Both the position numbers and the translations under genes were made by a program. The notes under the pieces are model-generated. The model saw only the letters and a list, made by a program, of their open reading frames with translations, was not told the DNA's origin and did no database searches. Positions 16,102 to 22,903 of a stretch of 64,000 bases of DNA are shown piece after piece. Position 1 is the stretch's first letter. Each line of letters begins with the position of its first letter. The stretch lies in NCBI GenBank assembly GCA_946500295.1, contig CAMMVF010000001.1, positions 62,001 to 126,000 on the forward strand, written 5' to 3'. Origin of the DNA: an uncultured Clostridia bacterium. GTDB taxonomy: Bacteria > Bacillota > Clostridia > Oscillospirales > Acutalibacteraceae.

Positions 16102-16230
16102 GTCCCCCGCCTGAGTAGGAGGTGGGTTCCATTCAGGGTTTCGGTGAGGTTTGATCCCCCACCCTGAGGAGCAAAGTTCCCCCGCGACGGTTGCAATCGT
16201 CGCAGGCGTGATCAAACTAGCTTGTCACGC
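16102..16230. other. Multi-hairpin non-coding region, possible mobile-element remnant or RNA
   Basis: No reading frame fits. Seen: CGCCTGAGTAGGAGGTGGG (16107-16125) like the palindrome at 978-1008; TCAGGGT (16133-16139) with ACCCTGA (16161-16167); GTTTGATC (16149-16156) with GATCAAAC (16210-16217); GCGACG (16184-16189) with CGTCGC (16198-16203); GCGTGA (16206-16211) with TCACGC (16225-16230). Some pairings exclude each other. Dense short inverted repeats of this kind are found at IS200/IS605-type ends and guide-RNA scaffolds, but no transposase or TnpB is present here, so this is only a suggestion. Confidence 0.45.
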
Positions 16231-16341
16231 AGGCGAAGATTTAAAATTTATATATGAGTTTGGTGTGTTGTGTTAAATTAGATATGTGTATGTGCTAATG
16301 GATAACCGGAAAGTCGTGAATGAAGCCGGGGATAATCGTTT

Positions 16342-16385
16342 TTTTACCAAAGTTTTACCCAATGTGCGCAGTAGTGTGATATAAT
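16342..16385 (+). promoter_or_regulatory. phoP promoter with Pho-box-like repeats
   Basis: TTTTACC at 16342-16348 and again at 16353-16359 are exactly 11 bases apart, followed by TATAAT (16380-16385) with no good -35 hexamer. PhoP/PhoB boxes in Firmicutes are TT(A/T/C)ACA-like direct repeats spaced 11 bases. The similar pair before pstS supports a shared phosphate regulon and autoregulation. Confidence 0.6.
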
Positions 16386-16421
16386 TAAAAAGAAATTTCT
16401 GATTTGAAATGAGGAATATAA

Positions 16422-17090
16422 ATGATATATATAGTTGAAGACGATACCGATATCAGAGAGATGGAGAGCTATGCTCTGAAAAACAGCGGTTTTGAGGTGA
16501 GCTCGTTTCCGGATGGCAAGGAGTTTTATGCGGCGCTCGAAAAAAAGCTTCCGAACCTTATCATGTTGGACATTATGCTCCCCGGGGAGGACGGGCTTGC
16601 GATACTTCAAAAGCTAAGAGCCAAGGAGAGCACCAGGGGAATTCCGGTTATTATGGTTACTGCCAAGACCAGCGAGATAGACAAGGTAAAGGGGCTTGAT
16701 ATGGGAGCTGACGACTACATTACAAAGCCGTTTGGGGTAATGGAGCTGGTTTCCCGGGTCAAGGCTTTATTGCGCCGCTGTGAGAGTAAGCAGGAGACAA
16801 AGACGCTGGTTTATAAAGATATAGTAATCGACGACCATAAGCACAAGGTCACTGTTGCAGGCGAGACCTGTGTGCTGACCTATAAGGAGTACGAGCTTTT
16901 AAAGTACCTTGTGGCTAATAAGGATATAGCACTCACTCGTGAAAGGTTGCTAGGAAAGGTGTGGGGCTATGATTTTGAGGGCGAGAGCCGTACGGTGGAT
17001 ATGCACATAAAAACCTTGAGGCAGAAGCTCGGCGAAGCGGGCAATTATATTGTCACAGTGAGACATGTGGGGTATAAAATAGGTGAGTAA
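16422..17090 (+). CDS. phoP: PhoP/PhoB-type response regulator (OmpR family)
   Basis: The 222-residue product has a receiver domain (about 1-118) with acidic residues E6, D7, D8, phosphoacceptor D50 (LIMLDIMLPGEDG), T80 and K102 (TKPF), then a winged-helix DNA-binding domain (about 130-222; LTYKEYELLKYL, VWGYDFEGESRTVDMHIKTLRQKLG). The histidine kinase gene overlaps its end by 8 bases, so they are translationally coupled. The upstream 11-bp repeats like those before pstS point to phosphate control; without this the OmpR class alone would not fix the signal. Confidence 0.88.
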   Translation: MIYIVEDDTDIREMESYALKNSGFEVSSFPDGKEFYAALEKKLPNLIMLDIMLPGEDGLAILQKLRAKESTRGIPVIMVTAKTSEIDKVKGLDMGADDYITKPFGVMELVSRVKALLRRCESKQETKTLVYKDIVIDDHKHKVTVAGETCVLTYKEYELLKYLVANKDIALTRERLLGKVWGYDFEGESRTVDMHIKTLRQKLGEAGNYIVTVRHVGYKIGE

Positions 17091-18834
17091 GAAGAAAAGT
17101 ATGAAGGTCAGAAGCGTAAATCTGCGCTCAAACATAACCAAGAATCTAATGCTTGTAGGTATCATTTCTCTTTTGCTCACCTGCTTAGCAACGAGTGTGA
17201 TATTTTGGTTTTTACTGTCATCTCAGCTTAGTGTAGATGTTGAAAATTATGTAAATGTCCTCAGAGTGGACTGTAATAAGATGGACAGCTACAGTGAGCT
17301 TAACGCCTATAATGATTCGGAGTTTCGTATCACGGTAATAGACCCGAACGGCAAGGTGCTGTATGAAAACTACAGCGAGCTTGACGAGGAAAACATGAGC
17401 GACCACAGCGACCGACCGGAGTTTGTGGGTGCGGTCAGCGATGGGACTGGAGTCAGCAGCCGCTATTCAAATGAAACCGGGGAACTCAGGTATTACTACG
17501 CTGTTAAGCTCAATAACGGAGACGTGCTGAGAGTGTCGAAAAGCATGTACAGCGTGTTTGAAATGTTCAGCAGTATCTTTCCCGCGGTGTTGGTAATAGG
17601 GGTGGCGGTAAGCCTTATTTGCTTTTTCTTTGCAAAGAGAATGTCAAAGCATATAACCAAGCCCATAGAGATGATGACGAAAAATACCGACAACATTGTC
17701 TATGATGAGCTTGTTCCCTTTTCAACCACAATAGAAAAGCAAAAACAGCAGTTATACCGAAAGAACGAAGAACTGCTTGCTGAGAATGAGAAGATAAAGA
17801 CTATTACCGGAAACATGGAGGAGGGGCTTATCTTCCTCGATTTAGACGGCAAGGTTATAATGAGCAACGAAAGCGCTCAGAAAATAGTCCATACCAAGGA
17901 GGGCGTAATGTTCCGCCCGGTAGGGTTGATGGTAACGGAGAGGGAAAGGTTTGAAGATTGTATTAAAAAAGCAATGAAGGGCAAAAACGCTTTTTGTGAG
18001 ATGGATGCGGACGGCAGAAGCTTACAAATCATTGCAAACCCTGTTTTTGTCAACAAGGTGCAAACGGGTGTTGTCTGCTTGATAGTTGACGTAACCCACC
18101 ATAAAAGCATGGAGAAGATGAAACAGGAGTTTACCGCAAATGTTTCCCATGAGCTGAAAACTCCGCTGACCTCGATTTCCGGCTATGCTGAGATGATAGA
18201 AAGCGGGATAGCCAAGGATGAAGACATCAAGCGCTTTTCAGGGAAAATCCATAAAGAGGCGAAGAGGCTTGTGTCGCTTATAGGAGATATCATCAAGCTG
18301 TCGAGGCTTGAGGAAGAGGCGAGCGAAAAGGATCGCTTTACAACCATTGATATGGAGGAGATACTGGAGGAGTGCCGTGATTCCCTTGAGATGAATGCTC
18401 AAAAGCACGAGGTTGAGATAGAGGTTAAGGCTCAGCCGTGTATGATTACGGGCGAGAGGGAAATGGTGTACGAGCTGGTGTACAATCTCTGTGACAACGC
18501 CATTCGATATAACAAGAAGGGTGGTAAGGTGATACTCGGCGTTAAGCCAGTAGAAAATACAGTGGTGTTGACCGTCGCCGACACGGGAATAGGAATCCCC
18601 GCCAATCACATCGACAGGATATTCGAGCGTTTTTACCGTGTGGATAAGAGCCGCTCAAAGGAGACAGGCGGCACGGGACTTGGTTTGGCCATAGTAAAGC
18701 ACATCGCCGAACAACATGACGCTAAAATTGATATCCAAAGCGAGTCGATGATAGGCACAAAGATAACCGTTACCTTCCATGCGCTCGGCTTTGAAAAATC
18801 CGAGGATACGAAAAAAGAGGATACGCAAAAATAA
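17083..18834 (+). CDS. phoR: PhoR-type membrane sensor histidine kinase
   Basis: Partner of the upstream regulator, 583 residues, GTG start at 17083 overlapping phoP by 8 bases. Order: membrane helix (about 20-46), an extracellular domain (47-163), a second helix (165-184), HAMP (about 185-235), PAS (about 240-335), HisKA with phosphoacceptor H357 in FTANVSHELKTPLTS, and HATPase with N box YNLCDNAIRYN, G1 DTGIGIP, F box FERFYRVDKSRS and G2 GGTGLGLAIV. The layout equals PhoR/ResE-like kinases. A bidirectional terminator separates it from convergent lexA. Confidence 0.9.
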   Translation: MSKKKSMKVRSVNLRSNITKNLMLVGIISLLLTCLATSVIFWFLLSSQLSVDVENYVNVLRVDCNKMDSYSELNAYNDSEFRITVIDPNGKVLYENYSELDEENMSDHSDRPEFVGAVSDGTGVSSRYSNETGELRYYYAVKLNNGDVLRVSKSMYSVFEMFSSIFPAVLVIGVAVSLICFFFAKRMSKHITKPIEMMTKNTDNIVYDELVPFSTTIEKQKQQLYRKNEELLAENEKIKTITGNMEEGLIFLDLDGKVIMSNESAQKIVHTKEGVMFRPVGLMVTERERFEDCIKKAMKGKNAFCEMDADGRSLQIIANPVFVNKVQTGVVCLIVDVTHHKSMEKMKQEFTANVSHELKTPLTSISGYAEMIESGIAKDEDIKRFSGKIHKEAKRLVSLIGDIIKLSRLEEEASEKDRFTTIDMEEILEECRDSLEMNAQKHEVEIEVKAQPCMITGEREMVYELVYNLCDNAIRYNKKGGKVILGVKPVENTVVLTVADTGIGIPANHIDRIFERFYRVDKSRSKETGGTGLGLAIVKHIAEQHDAKIDIQSESMIGTKITVTFHALGFEKSEDTKKEDTQK

Positions 18835-18882
18835 AAAACGACCGCAGAGACTGTGATGAACAGCGTCCTGCGGTCGTTTTTG
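18835..18882. terminator. Bidirectional terminator between phoR and lexA
   Basis: AAAAACGACCGCAG (18835-18848) and CTGCGGTCGTTTTT (18868-18881) form a long stem with A run on one side and T run on the other, between convergent genes. Confidence 0.88.
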
Positions 18883-18933
18883 ATTATCTTATTTTATAGA
18901 GTTTTCCTTGGTTTAAGCGATTGAATTTTATAG

Positions 18934-19521
18934 TCAGTAATTTCGCACGACCTGAATAACCTTCCCGAGGATTGAGCATTGATCGACTATGATAGGGTCG
19001 TAGTCCGGATTTTCTGGCTGGAGGCGGTAGTGACCGTTTTCCTTGAAAAATCGTTTTACCGTAGCCTCATCCTCTATCAGGGCTACCACTATCTCTCCGT
19101 TTTCGGCGGTTTCGGTTTTGTGTACGACCACTATATCACCGTCGAGAATACCTGCGTTTATCATGCTTTCTCCGGCTATCCTCAGAGCGAACAGCTCTCT
19201 GCCCCTTCTCACGCTTTCGCAAACGGGGATATATCCCTCAATGTCCTCAACTGCAAGAATCGGCAGTCCTGCCGTTACCCGGCCGAGAATCGGAACGGAG
19301 GCCGTGGGGCTGCTGTTGACGAGGCGGATGGTGCGCCCGAGCTTATCCTCCTTGTCGATAAATCCGAGATTTTTCAGAGTTTTAAGGTGGGAGTGCACCG
19401 TAGATGTTGAGCGAAGCCCCGTAGCGGAGCAGATTTCTCTGACTGAGGGGGAATGTCCCGATTGGGCACATTCGGTAATGTATTTTAATATATTTTGTTG
19501 GCTTTGTGTCAAGTCCTTCAT
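18934..19521 (-). CDS. lexA: SOS repressor LexA
   Basis: Represses DNA-damage genes and self-cleaves with RecA. The 195-residue product has a winged HTH (about 1-65; SPSVREICSATGLRSTSTVHSHL), the cleavage site A84-G85 and the peptidase S24 domain with catalytic S119 (GESM) and K156 (ATVKRF). ATG at 19521 is the standard start (MKDLTQSQQNIL), preceded on the minus strand by GGAGACGC; the longer open frame upstream runs through the promoter and is not coding. A promoter with an overlapping SOS-box-like site lies at 19610-19650. Confidence 0.96.
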   Translation of the reverse strand: MKDLTQSQQNILKYITECAQSGHSPSVREICSATGLRSTSTVHSHLKTLKNLGFIDKEDKLGRTIRLVNSSPTASVPILGRVTAGLPILAVEDIEGYIPVCESVRRGRELFALRIAGESMINAGILDGDIVVVHKTETAENGEIVVALIEDEATVKRFFKENGHYRLQPENPDYDPIIVDQCSILGKVIQVVRNY

Positions 19522-19609
19522 AGCGTCTCCTCCGTATGTGCGGCTGAGTGTGGGGTGCTGTGTGCACGTTGTTGCCGATTTTTGCTCAAAATTTGTTTTT
19601 GATACAATA

Positions 19610-19638
19610 ATTATAACAATATGCGAATGGATAGTCAA
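19610..19638 (-). promoter_or_regulatory. lexA promoter
   Basis: Minus strand TTGACT (19638-19633), 17 bases, TATAAT (19615-19610). Confidence 0.8.
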
Positions 19639-19650
19639 ACATTTGTTTTG
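19636..19650. promoter_or_regulatory. LexA operator (SOS box) candidate
   Basis: CAAACATTTGTTTTG fits the Firmicutes SOS-box pattern C(G/A)AAC-N4-GTT(C/T) in one strand except for its last bases, and overlaps the -35 of lexA. A weaker relative, CAAAATTTGTTTTTG, lies at 19587-19601 over the transcription start. Two sites would give tight autorepression (inference). Confidence 0.65.
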
Positions 19651-19722
19651 GTTTTTTGCGCTACTGTGTCTGAAAAGGGTCAGCAAATTAAATTACATCG
19701 GAAGTTTGGGAGATAGAGCAAT

Positions 19723-19751
19723 TTGTTCGGGAGAAGATTTCCACATATAAT
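19723..19751 (+). promoter_or_regulatory. Plus-strand promoter upstream of the candidate small RNA
   Basis: TTGTTC (19723-19728), 17 bases, TATAAT (19746-19751). There is no plus-strand protein gene for more than 1 kb downstream; the only object it faces is the structured block at 19799-19888. The inverted repeat TTTCCACAT/ATGTGGAAA (19738-19767) overlaps the -10 and start. Confidence 0.55.
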
Positions 19752-19757
19752 AGGGCA

Positions 19758-19888
19758 AATGTGGAAAAATCAGCGAGAAATTTTCGATTAGTTGATATTA
19801 GGCGGGGACAACGGTTCTCTTCCGAGAGACGGCTGAGCAGTATCCTTGAAAGGAAACAACCGTTGCAATCTTTCGTCCCAGTTGATAT
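19758..19888 (+). ncRNA. Candidate structured small RNA of unknown family
   Basis: Between lexA and the M14 peptidase, no reading frame fits. The block contains GGGAC (about 19804) pairing with GTCCC (about 19875), AACGGTT with AACCGTT, and two internal hairpins, CTCTTCCGAGAG and CCTTGAAAGG, giving a nested, branched fold. The 3' half GGAAACAACC recalls the conserved SRP RNA helix 8 strand, but the tetraloop and 5' strand do not match, so no family is assigned. The block is flanked by AGTTGATAT direct repeats (19790-19798, 19880-19888). No T-run terminator was found. Confidence 0.4.
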
Positions 19889-19919
19889 AATTAAGCCAAG
19901 GAAAATGATGTTTTATAAA

Positions 19920-20834
19920 CTACATAATAATATATAGTGTCATCATCTCTTCGAGTCTTGAGTAAATCTCATTGAGCTTTGAGCAGGGGAGTGGATTTCT
20001 TCCGAGCCCGATTTCGATAGTGAAGGCGGGACGCTTGAGCTCTTCAATGAACCAGTCCTTGAAGCCTCCGCCAACTGCAAGTCCTCGGGGTGAGGACAGA
20101 GCATAGCCGCTGGTGCGTGCAAGGACTTCGGCCATGAGCCGAGAGCGGTTTGGGGTGTTTTCCCCGTAATACCAGTATATCTCCTCACCCTGAGAGTGAA
20201 AGGCGGCTGCGTGTCGTATGTTCCTTTTTCTACAAAGCGAGGTCAGAGCCTTTGTCTCCGGCTCGCTTTCCGGGTACTGGCCTCCGTACTGAGTTAAAGA
20301 GGGTCCGGTTATTCCGCTTGATATCTCTTTTTCGTGCAGAGATTTCCAGCCTGCTGAAAAGTTGTGGTTTATATCTACTCCGACGGCGTTTGCCTGCCAG
20401 CGGTGAGCCTTGCCTGCGGCAATATGTTCTACCCGCTGCTCAAACTTTCCGGCGGCGCACTCTCTGTTTAATGATATCTCCACTCCGTCGGGGTTGACGC
20501 AGGGAACAATTATCAGCCCTCGGCGTGACAAAAATCTCGCCACGTTTATTTCGCAGATACCGGAGTCTTTTTCAAAGGCTTCGCACACCCTCTCTAAAAA
20601 TCGAAACAGTACAAGGCTTGTCAGCCACTCCATGCCGTGGAAAGCTGCGCACATCAGCACCTGCTCGTTTTCATTTCCCAGAGAGTATGAATCTATCGTC
20701 CTGCCGCAGTGACTTTTGCCGATGATTTCATGTTTTAAAAACGGATATCGCTGCGTCAGTGACTGCGAAATTCGCCTGCGGTTTTTCTCGTCGGCTGGGG
20801 TGTCGTAGCATTTTGTTTTTACCAAGACCTTCAA
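19920..20834 (-). CDS. M14-family zinc carboxypeptidase, probable cell-wall peptide amidase
   Basis: The 304-residue product has M14 ligands H66 and E69 in AAFHGMEW, third ligand H213 in AAAFHSQGEE, substrate-binding VGVDINHNF, and catalytic E274 in FTIEIG. Small bacterial M14 members with this pattern are often gamma-D-glutamyl-diamino acid peptidases that trim peptidoglycan or muropeptides. There is no signal peptide, so it probably acts on imported or recycled muropeptides, or in the forespore. ATG at 20834 has AAAGGATTTG-like purines upstream. The next gene (Nudix) is divergent. Confidence 0.85.
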   Translation of the reverse strand: MKVLVKTKCYDTPADEKNRRRISQSLTQRYPFLKHEIIGKSHCGRTIDSYSLGNENEQVLMCAAFHGMEWLTSLVLFRFLERVCEAFEKDSGICEINVARFLSRRGLIIVPCVNPDGVEISLNRECAAGKFEQRVEHIAAGKAHRWQANAVGVDINHNFSAGWKSLHEKEISSGITGPSLTQYGGQYPESEPETKALTSLCRKRNIRHAAAFHSQGEEIYWYYGENTPNRSRLMAEVLARTSGYALSSPRGLAVGGGFKDWFIEELKRPAFTIEIGLGRNPLPCSKLNEIYSRLEEMMTLYIIM

Positions 20835-20922
20835 ATCCTTTCGTGCCTATTTCGGGCGTTGCCCGCTTACTTCTTGATAAGCTTATGATAAAATTTTGAA
20901 ATTTATGTATGGGAGAATTGCT

Positions 20923-21468
20923 ATGGAGCTTTTTGAAAAAACCTTAAATTCCAAGGAAATCTATGACGGCAGGGTGATTAAGGTCACCGTGGACGAAATC
21001 GAGCTGGAAAACGGCCACAAATCCACAAGGGAGGTCGTGGGTCACCCCGGTGGAGTGTGCATAGCGGCTTTGACAAAGGACGACGAGCTTCTCTTTGTGC
21101 GACAGTTCCGTTATCCGTATAAAGAGGTAGTGCTGGAACTTCCGGCAGGAAAGCTTGAGAAGGGACAAAATCCCCTGGAAAACGGCAAGAGAGAGCTTGA
21201 GGAAGAGACGGGTGCTATCGGCAGCGGCTACTGCTCGCTTGGGAAGCTTTATCCTTCGCCGGGCTACTGTCAGGAGATTATTCACCTGTATTTTTGCCGT
21301 GTAGAGAAATTCGCAAACGCTAACCCCGACGAGGACGAGTTTTTAAAGGTTGAGAAAATTCCACTGGATACAGCTGTCGAGATGGTGTTAAACAACCAGA
21401 TCCCCGACGCAAAATCGCAGACGGCGATACTGAAAACAGCCATGCTCAAAAAGCTTGGCAGGATATAA
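20923..21468 (+). CDS. Nudix hydrolase, ADP-ribose pyrophosphatase-like
   Basis: Hydrolyses ADP-ribose or related nucleotide sugars. The 181-residue product has LPAGKLEKG leading into the Nudix box (about residues 76-98) with REL-EEETGA; the first Nudix glutamate position is Q82 instead of E. The GYCQEIIHLYF region after the box is typical of ADPRase. ATG 20923 follows GGGAG; an earlier in-frame start at 20896 lacks a ribosome binding site. A small membrane protein gene follows after 12 bases, then ribF. Confidence 0.88.
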   Translation: MELFEKTLNSKEIYDGRVIKVTVDEIELENGHKSTREVVGHPGGVCIAALTKDDELLFVRQFRYPYKEVVLELPAGKLEKGQNPLENGKRELEEETGAIGSGYCSLGKLYPSPGYCQEIIHLYFCRVEKFANANPDEDEFLKVEKIPLDTAVEMVLNNQIPDAKSQTAILKTAMLKKLGRI

Positions 21469-21480
21469 GGGGCGGTAGCT

Positions 21481-21879
21481 ATGTCGGTTAATCTTGTGTT
21501 TTTAATTGCCGCTGCCGCAGTGATGGTGCTGGCGTTGGTGTTTTGCCTGGTGAACAAGCCGAAAAAACCTCTGTTTACAGGAACCTCGATTATAGTTTTG
21601 CTTATATTTCTCCTTGCGACCGAGATGATAAACATGGGGCTTTCTACCCCTACTCTATTTTCCCTGCCTCAGGAGTTTGTGAGTGCAATGGTGGGGTTTC
21701 TAACCGGACATTCAAGTCCGACCACCGCCCAGCTTGAGCAGGCGTTTCGAGTTTATATGTATATTGACATAGGCTTGATTGTGGTGTGCGTTGTATCCTT
21801 GATAGTGGAGGTGCGCTCGATATTTACAATAGCGCCCAAAAAGGCGGAAGAGCAAGCCAAGAAAAAGGAAGAGAAATAA
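21481..21879 (+). CDS. Small membrane protein of unknown function
   Basis: The 132-residue product is not recognised. It shows three hydrophobic helices, about residues 3-23, 34-54 and 92-112, and a charged Lys/Glu tail (AEEQAKKKEEK). It has a GGGGCGG-like purine stretch before ATG 21481, and is packed between the Nudix gene (12 bases) and ribF (3 bases), so it is real and co-transcribed. The context gives no clear function. Confidence 0.75.
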   Translation: MSVNLVFLIAAAAVMVLALVFCLVNKPKKPLFTGTSIIVLLIFLLATEMINMGLSTPTLFSLPQEFVSAMVGFLTGHSSPTTAQLEQAFRVYMYIDIGLIVVCVVSLIVEVRSIFTIAPKKAEEQAKKKEEK

Positions 21880-21882
21880 TTC

Positions 21883-22809
21883 ATGAAAATATATAAAGAA
21901 ATTATCGGCACGGGCGAGCCGATGGCAATAGCGCTGGGCTTTTTTGACGGACTTCACAGGGGTCACCAAAGCGTAATAAAAGCTGCGGCAGCGCAAAAAC
22001 AGCAGGGACTGACATCGACTATGCTGAGCTTTGCAAAAAGTCCCCGTTCACTGCTGTCTGAGCACGATATTCCCTGCCTGATGACGCACGAGCAAAAATA
22101 TGAGCTGCTTGATAAGCTGGGCGTTGAGGTGCTTTATGAGCTGGATTTTGAAAGCGTCAGGGACTTGAGCGCAGAGGATTTTGTAGCCGAAGTTCTGTGT
22201 AAACAACTCAAGGCTAAATCTCTGTTTTGCGGGTTTAATTACCACTTTGGCAAGCGGGGCGCAGGGGACGAAAAGAGGCTGCATGAGCTGGGTGATAAGT
22301 ACGAGGTGTCTGTTTATACTTTGCCGCCTGTGCTTTTTGAAGGGAGCGCTATAAGCTCGAGCAGAATAAGGGAGAGTTTAAAAAACGGTGAGATTGATAA
22401 GGTCACTCAAATGCTTGGGAGATATTTTTCGTTTAATTTCGAGGTCAGCCACGGAAACAGATTGGGAACTAAAATGGAAACCCCGACGATAAATCAGTAT
22501 TTTCCCGAAAGCTTTATTCTCCCGAAATTTGGAGTTTACGCCACCTTGGTAAATATAGGCGGAAAAACCTACCCGGCTGTCACAAATATAGGAGTAAAGC
22601 CAACTGTCGGCAGTGAAAGACCGCTGTCGGAAAGCTGGATAATTTCTGGCGATATAGGCAGCACCTATGGTGAAACTGTAAATGTAGAATTGGTGGAGTT
22701 TTTGAGACCGGAGATGAAATTCAGCGGAATACCGCAGCTGCAAGCCGCCATCAAGAGTGATGGGGAGAGAGCTAAAAATGTTTTTGAAAGAATGGATATT
22801 GCGTTGTAA
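21883..22809 (+). CDS. ribF: Bifunctional riboflavin kinase/FAD synthetase
   Basis: Makes FMN from riboflavin and FAD from FMN. The 308-residue product has the N-terminal adenylyltransferase domain with ALGFFDGLHRGHQ and ISSSRIRESLKNGEI, and the C-terminal kinase domain from about residue 185 (RLGTKMETPTIN, FGVYATLVNIGGKTYPAVTNIGVKPT). The last part is the family's helical end. It follows the small membrane protein by 3 bases. A promoter candidate for purL lies at its very end. Confidence 0.95.
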   Translation: MKIYKEIIGTGEPMAIALGFFDGLHRGHQSVIKAAAAQKQQGLTSTMLSFAKSPRSLLSEHDIPCLMTHEQKYELLDKLGVEVLYELDFESVRDLSAEDFVAEVLCKQLKAKSLFCGFNYHFGKRGAGDEKRLHELGDKYEVSVYTLPPVLFEGSAISSSRIRESLKNGEIDKVTQMLGRYFSFNFEVSHGNRLGTKMETPTINQYFPESFILPKFGVYATLVNIGGKTYPAVTNIGVKPTVGSERPLSESWIISGDIGSTYGETVNVELVEFLRPEMKFSGIPQLQAAIKSDGERAKNVFERMDIAL

Positions 22810-22832
22810 AAGACGACTTGTTATGATAAAAT
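22804..22832 (+). promoter_or_regulatory. Possible promoter for purL
   Basis: TTGTAA (22804-22809), 17 bases, TAAAAT (22827-22832), starting at the last bases of ribF. Hexamers are moderate, so transcription from the ribF operon may also reach purL. Confidence 0.5.
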
Positions 22833-22903
22833 TAGAGCGTAAGAACAAGGGGAAGCCACCCGCTTTTACGCAAACAGAGCTTATGCAAGCAGGAGGTAGT
22901 AAA

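Noticed and set aside
19758-19888. SRP RNA as identity of the small RNA candidate
   Set aside because: Only one strand segment resembles helix 8; the conserved GNAR/GGAA tetraloop and the opposite strand do not match.
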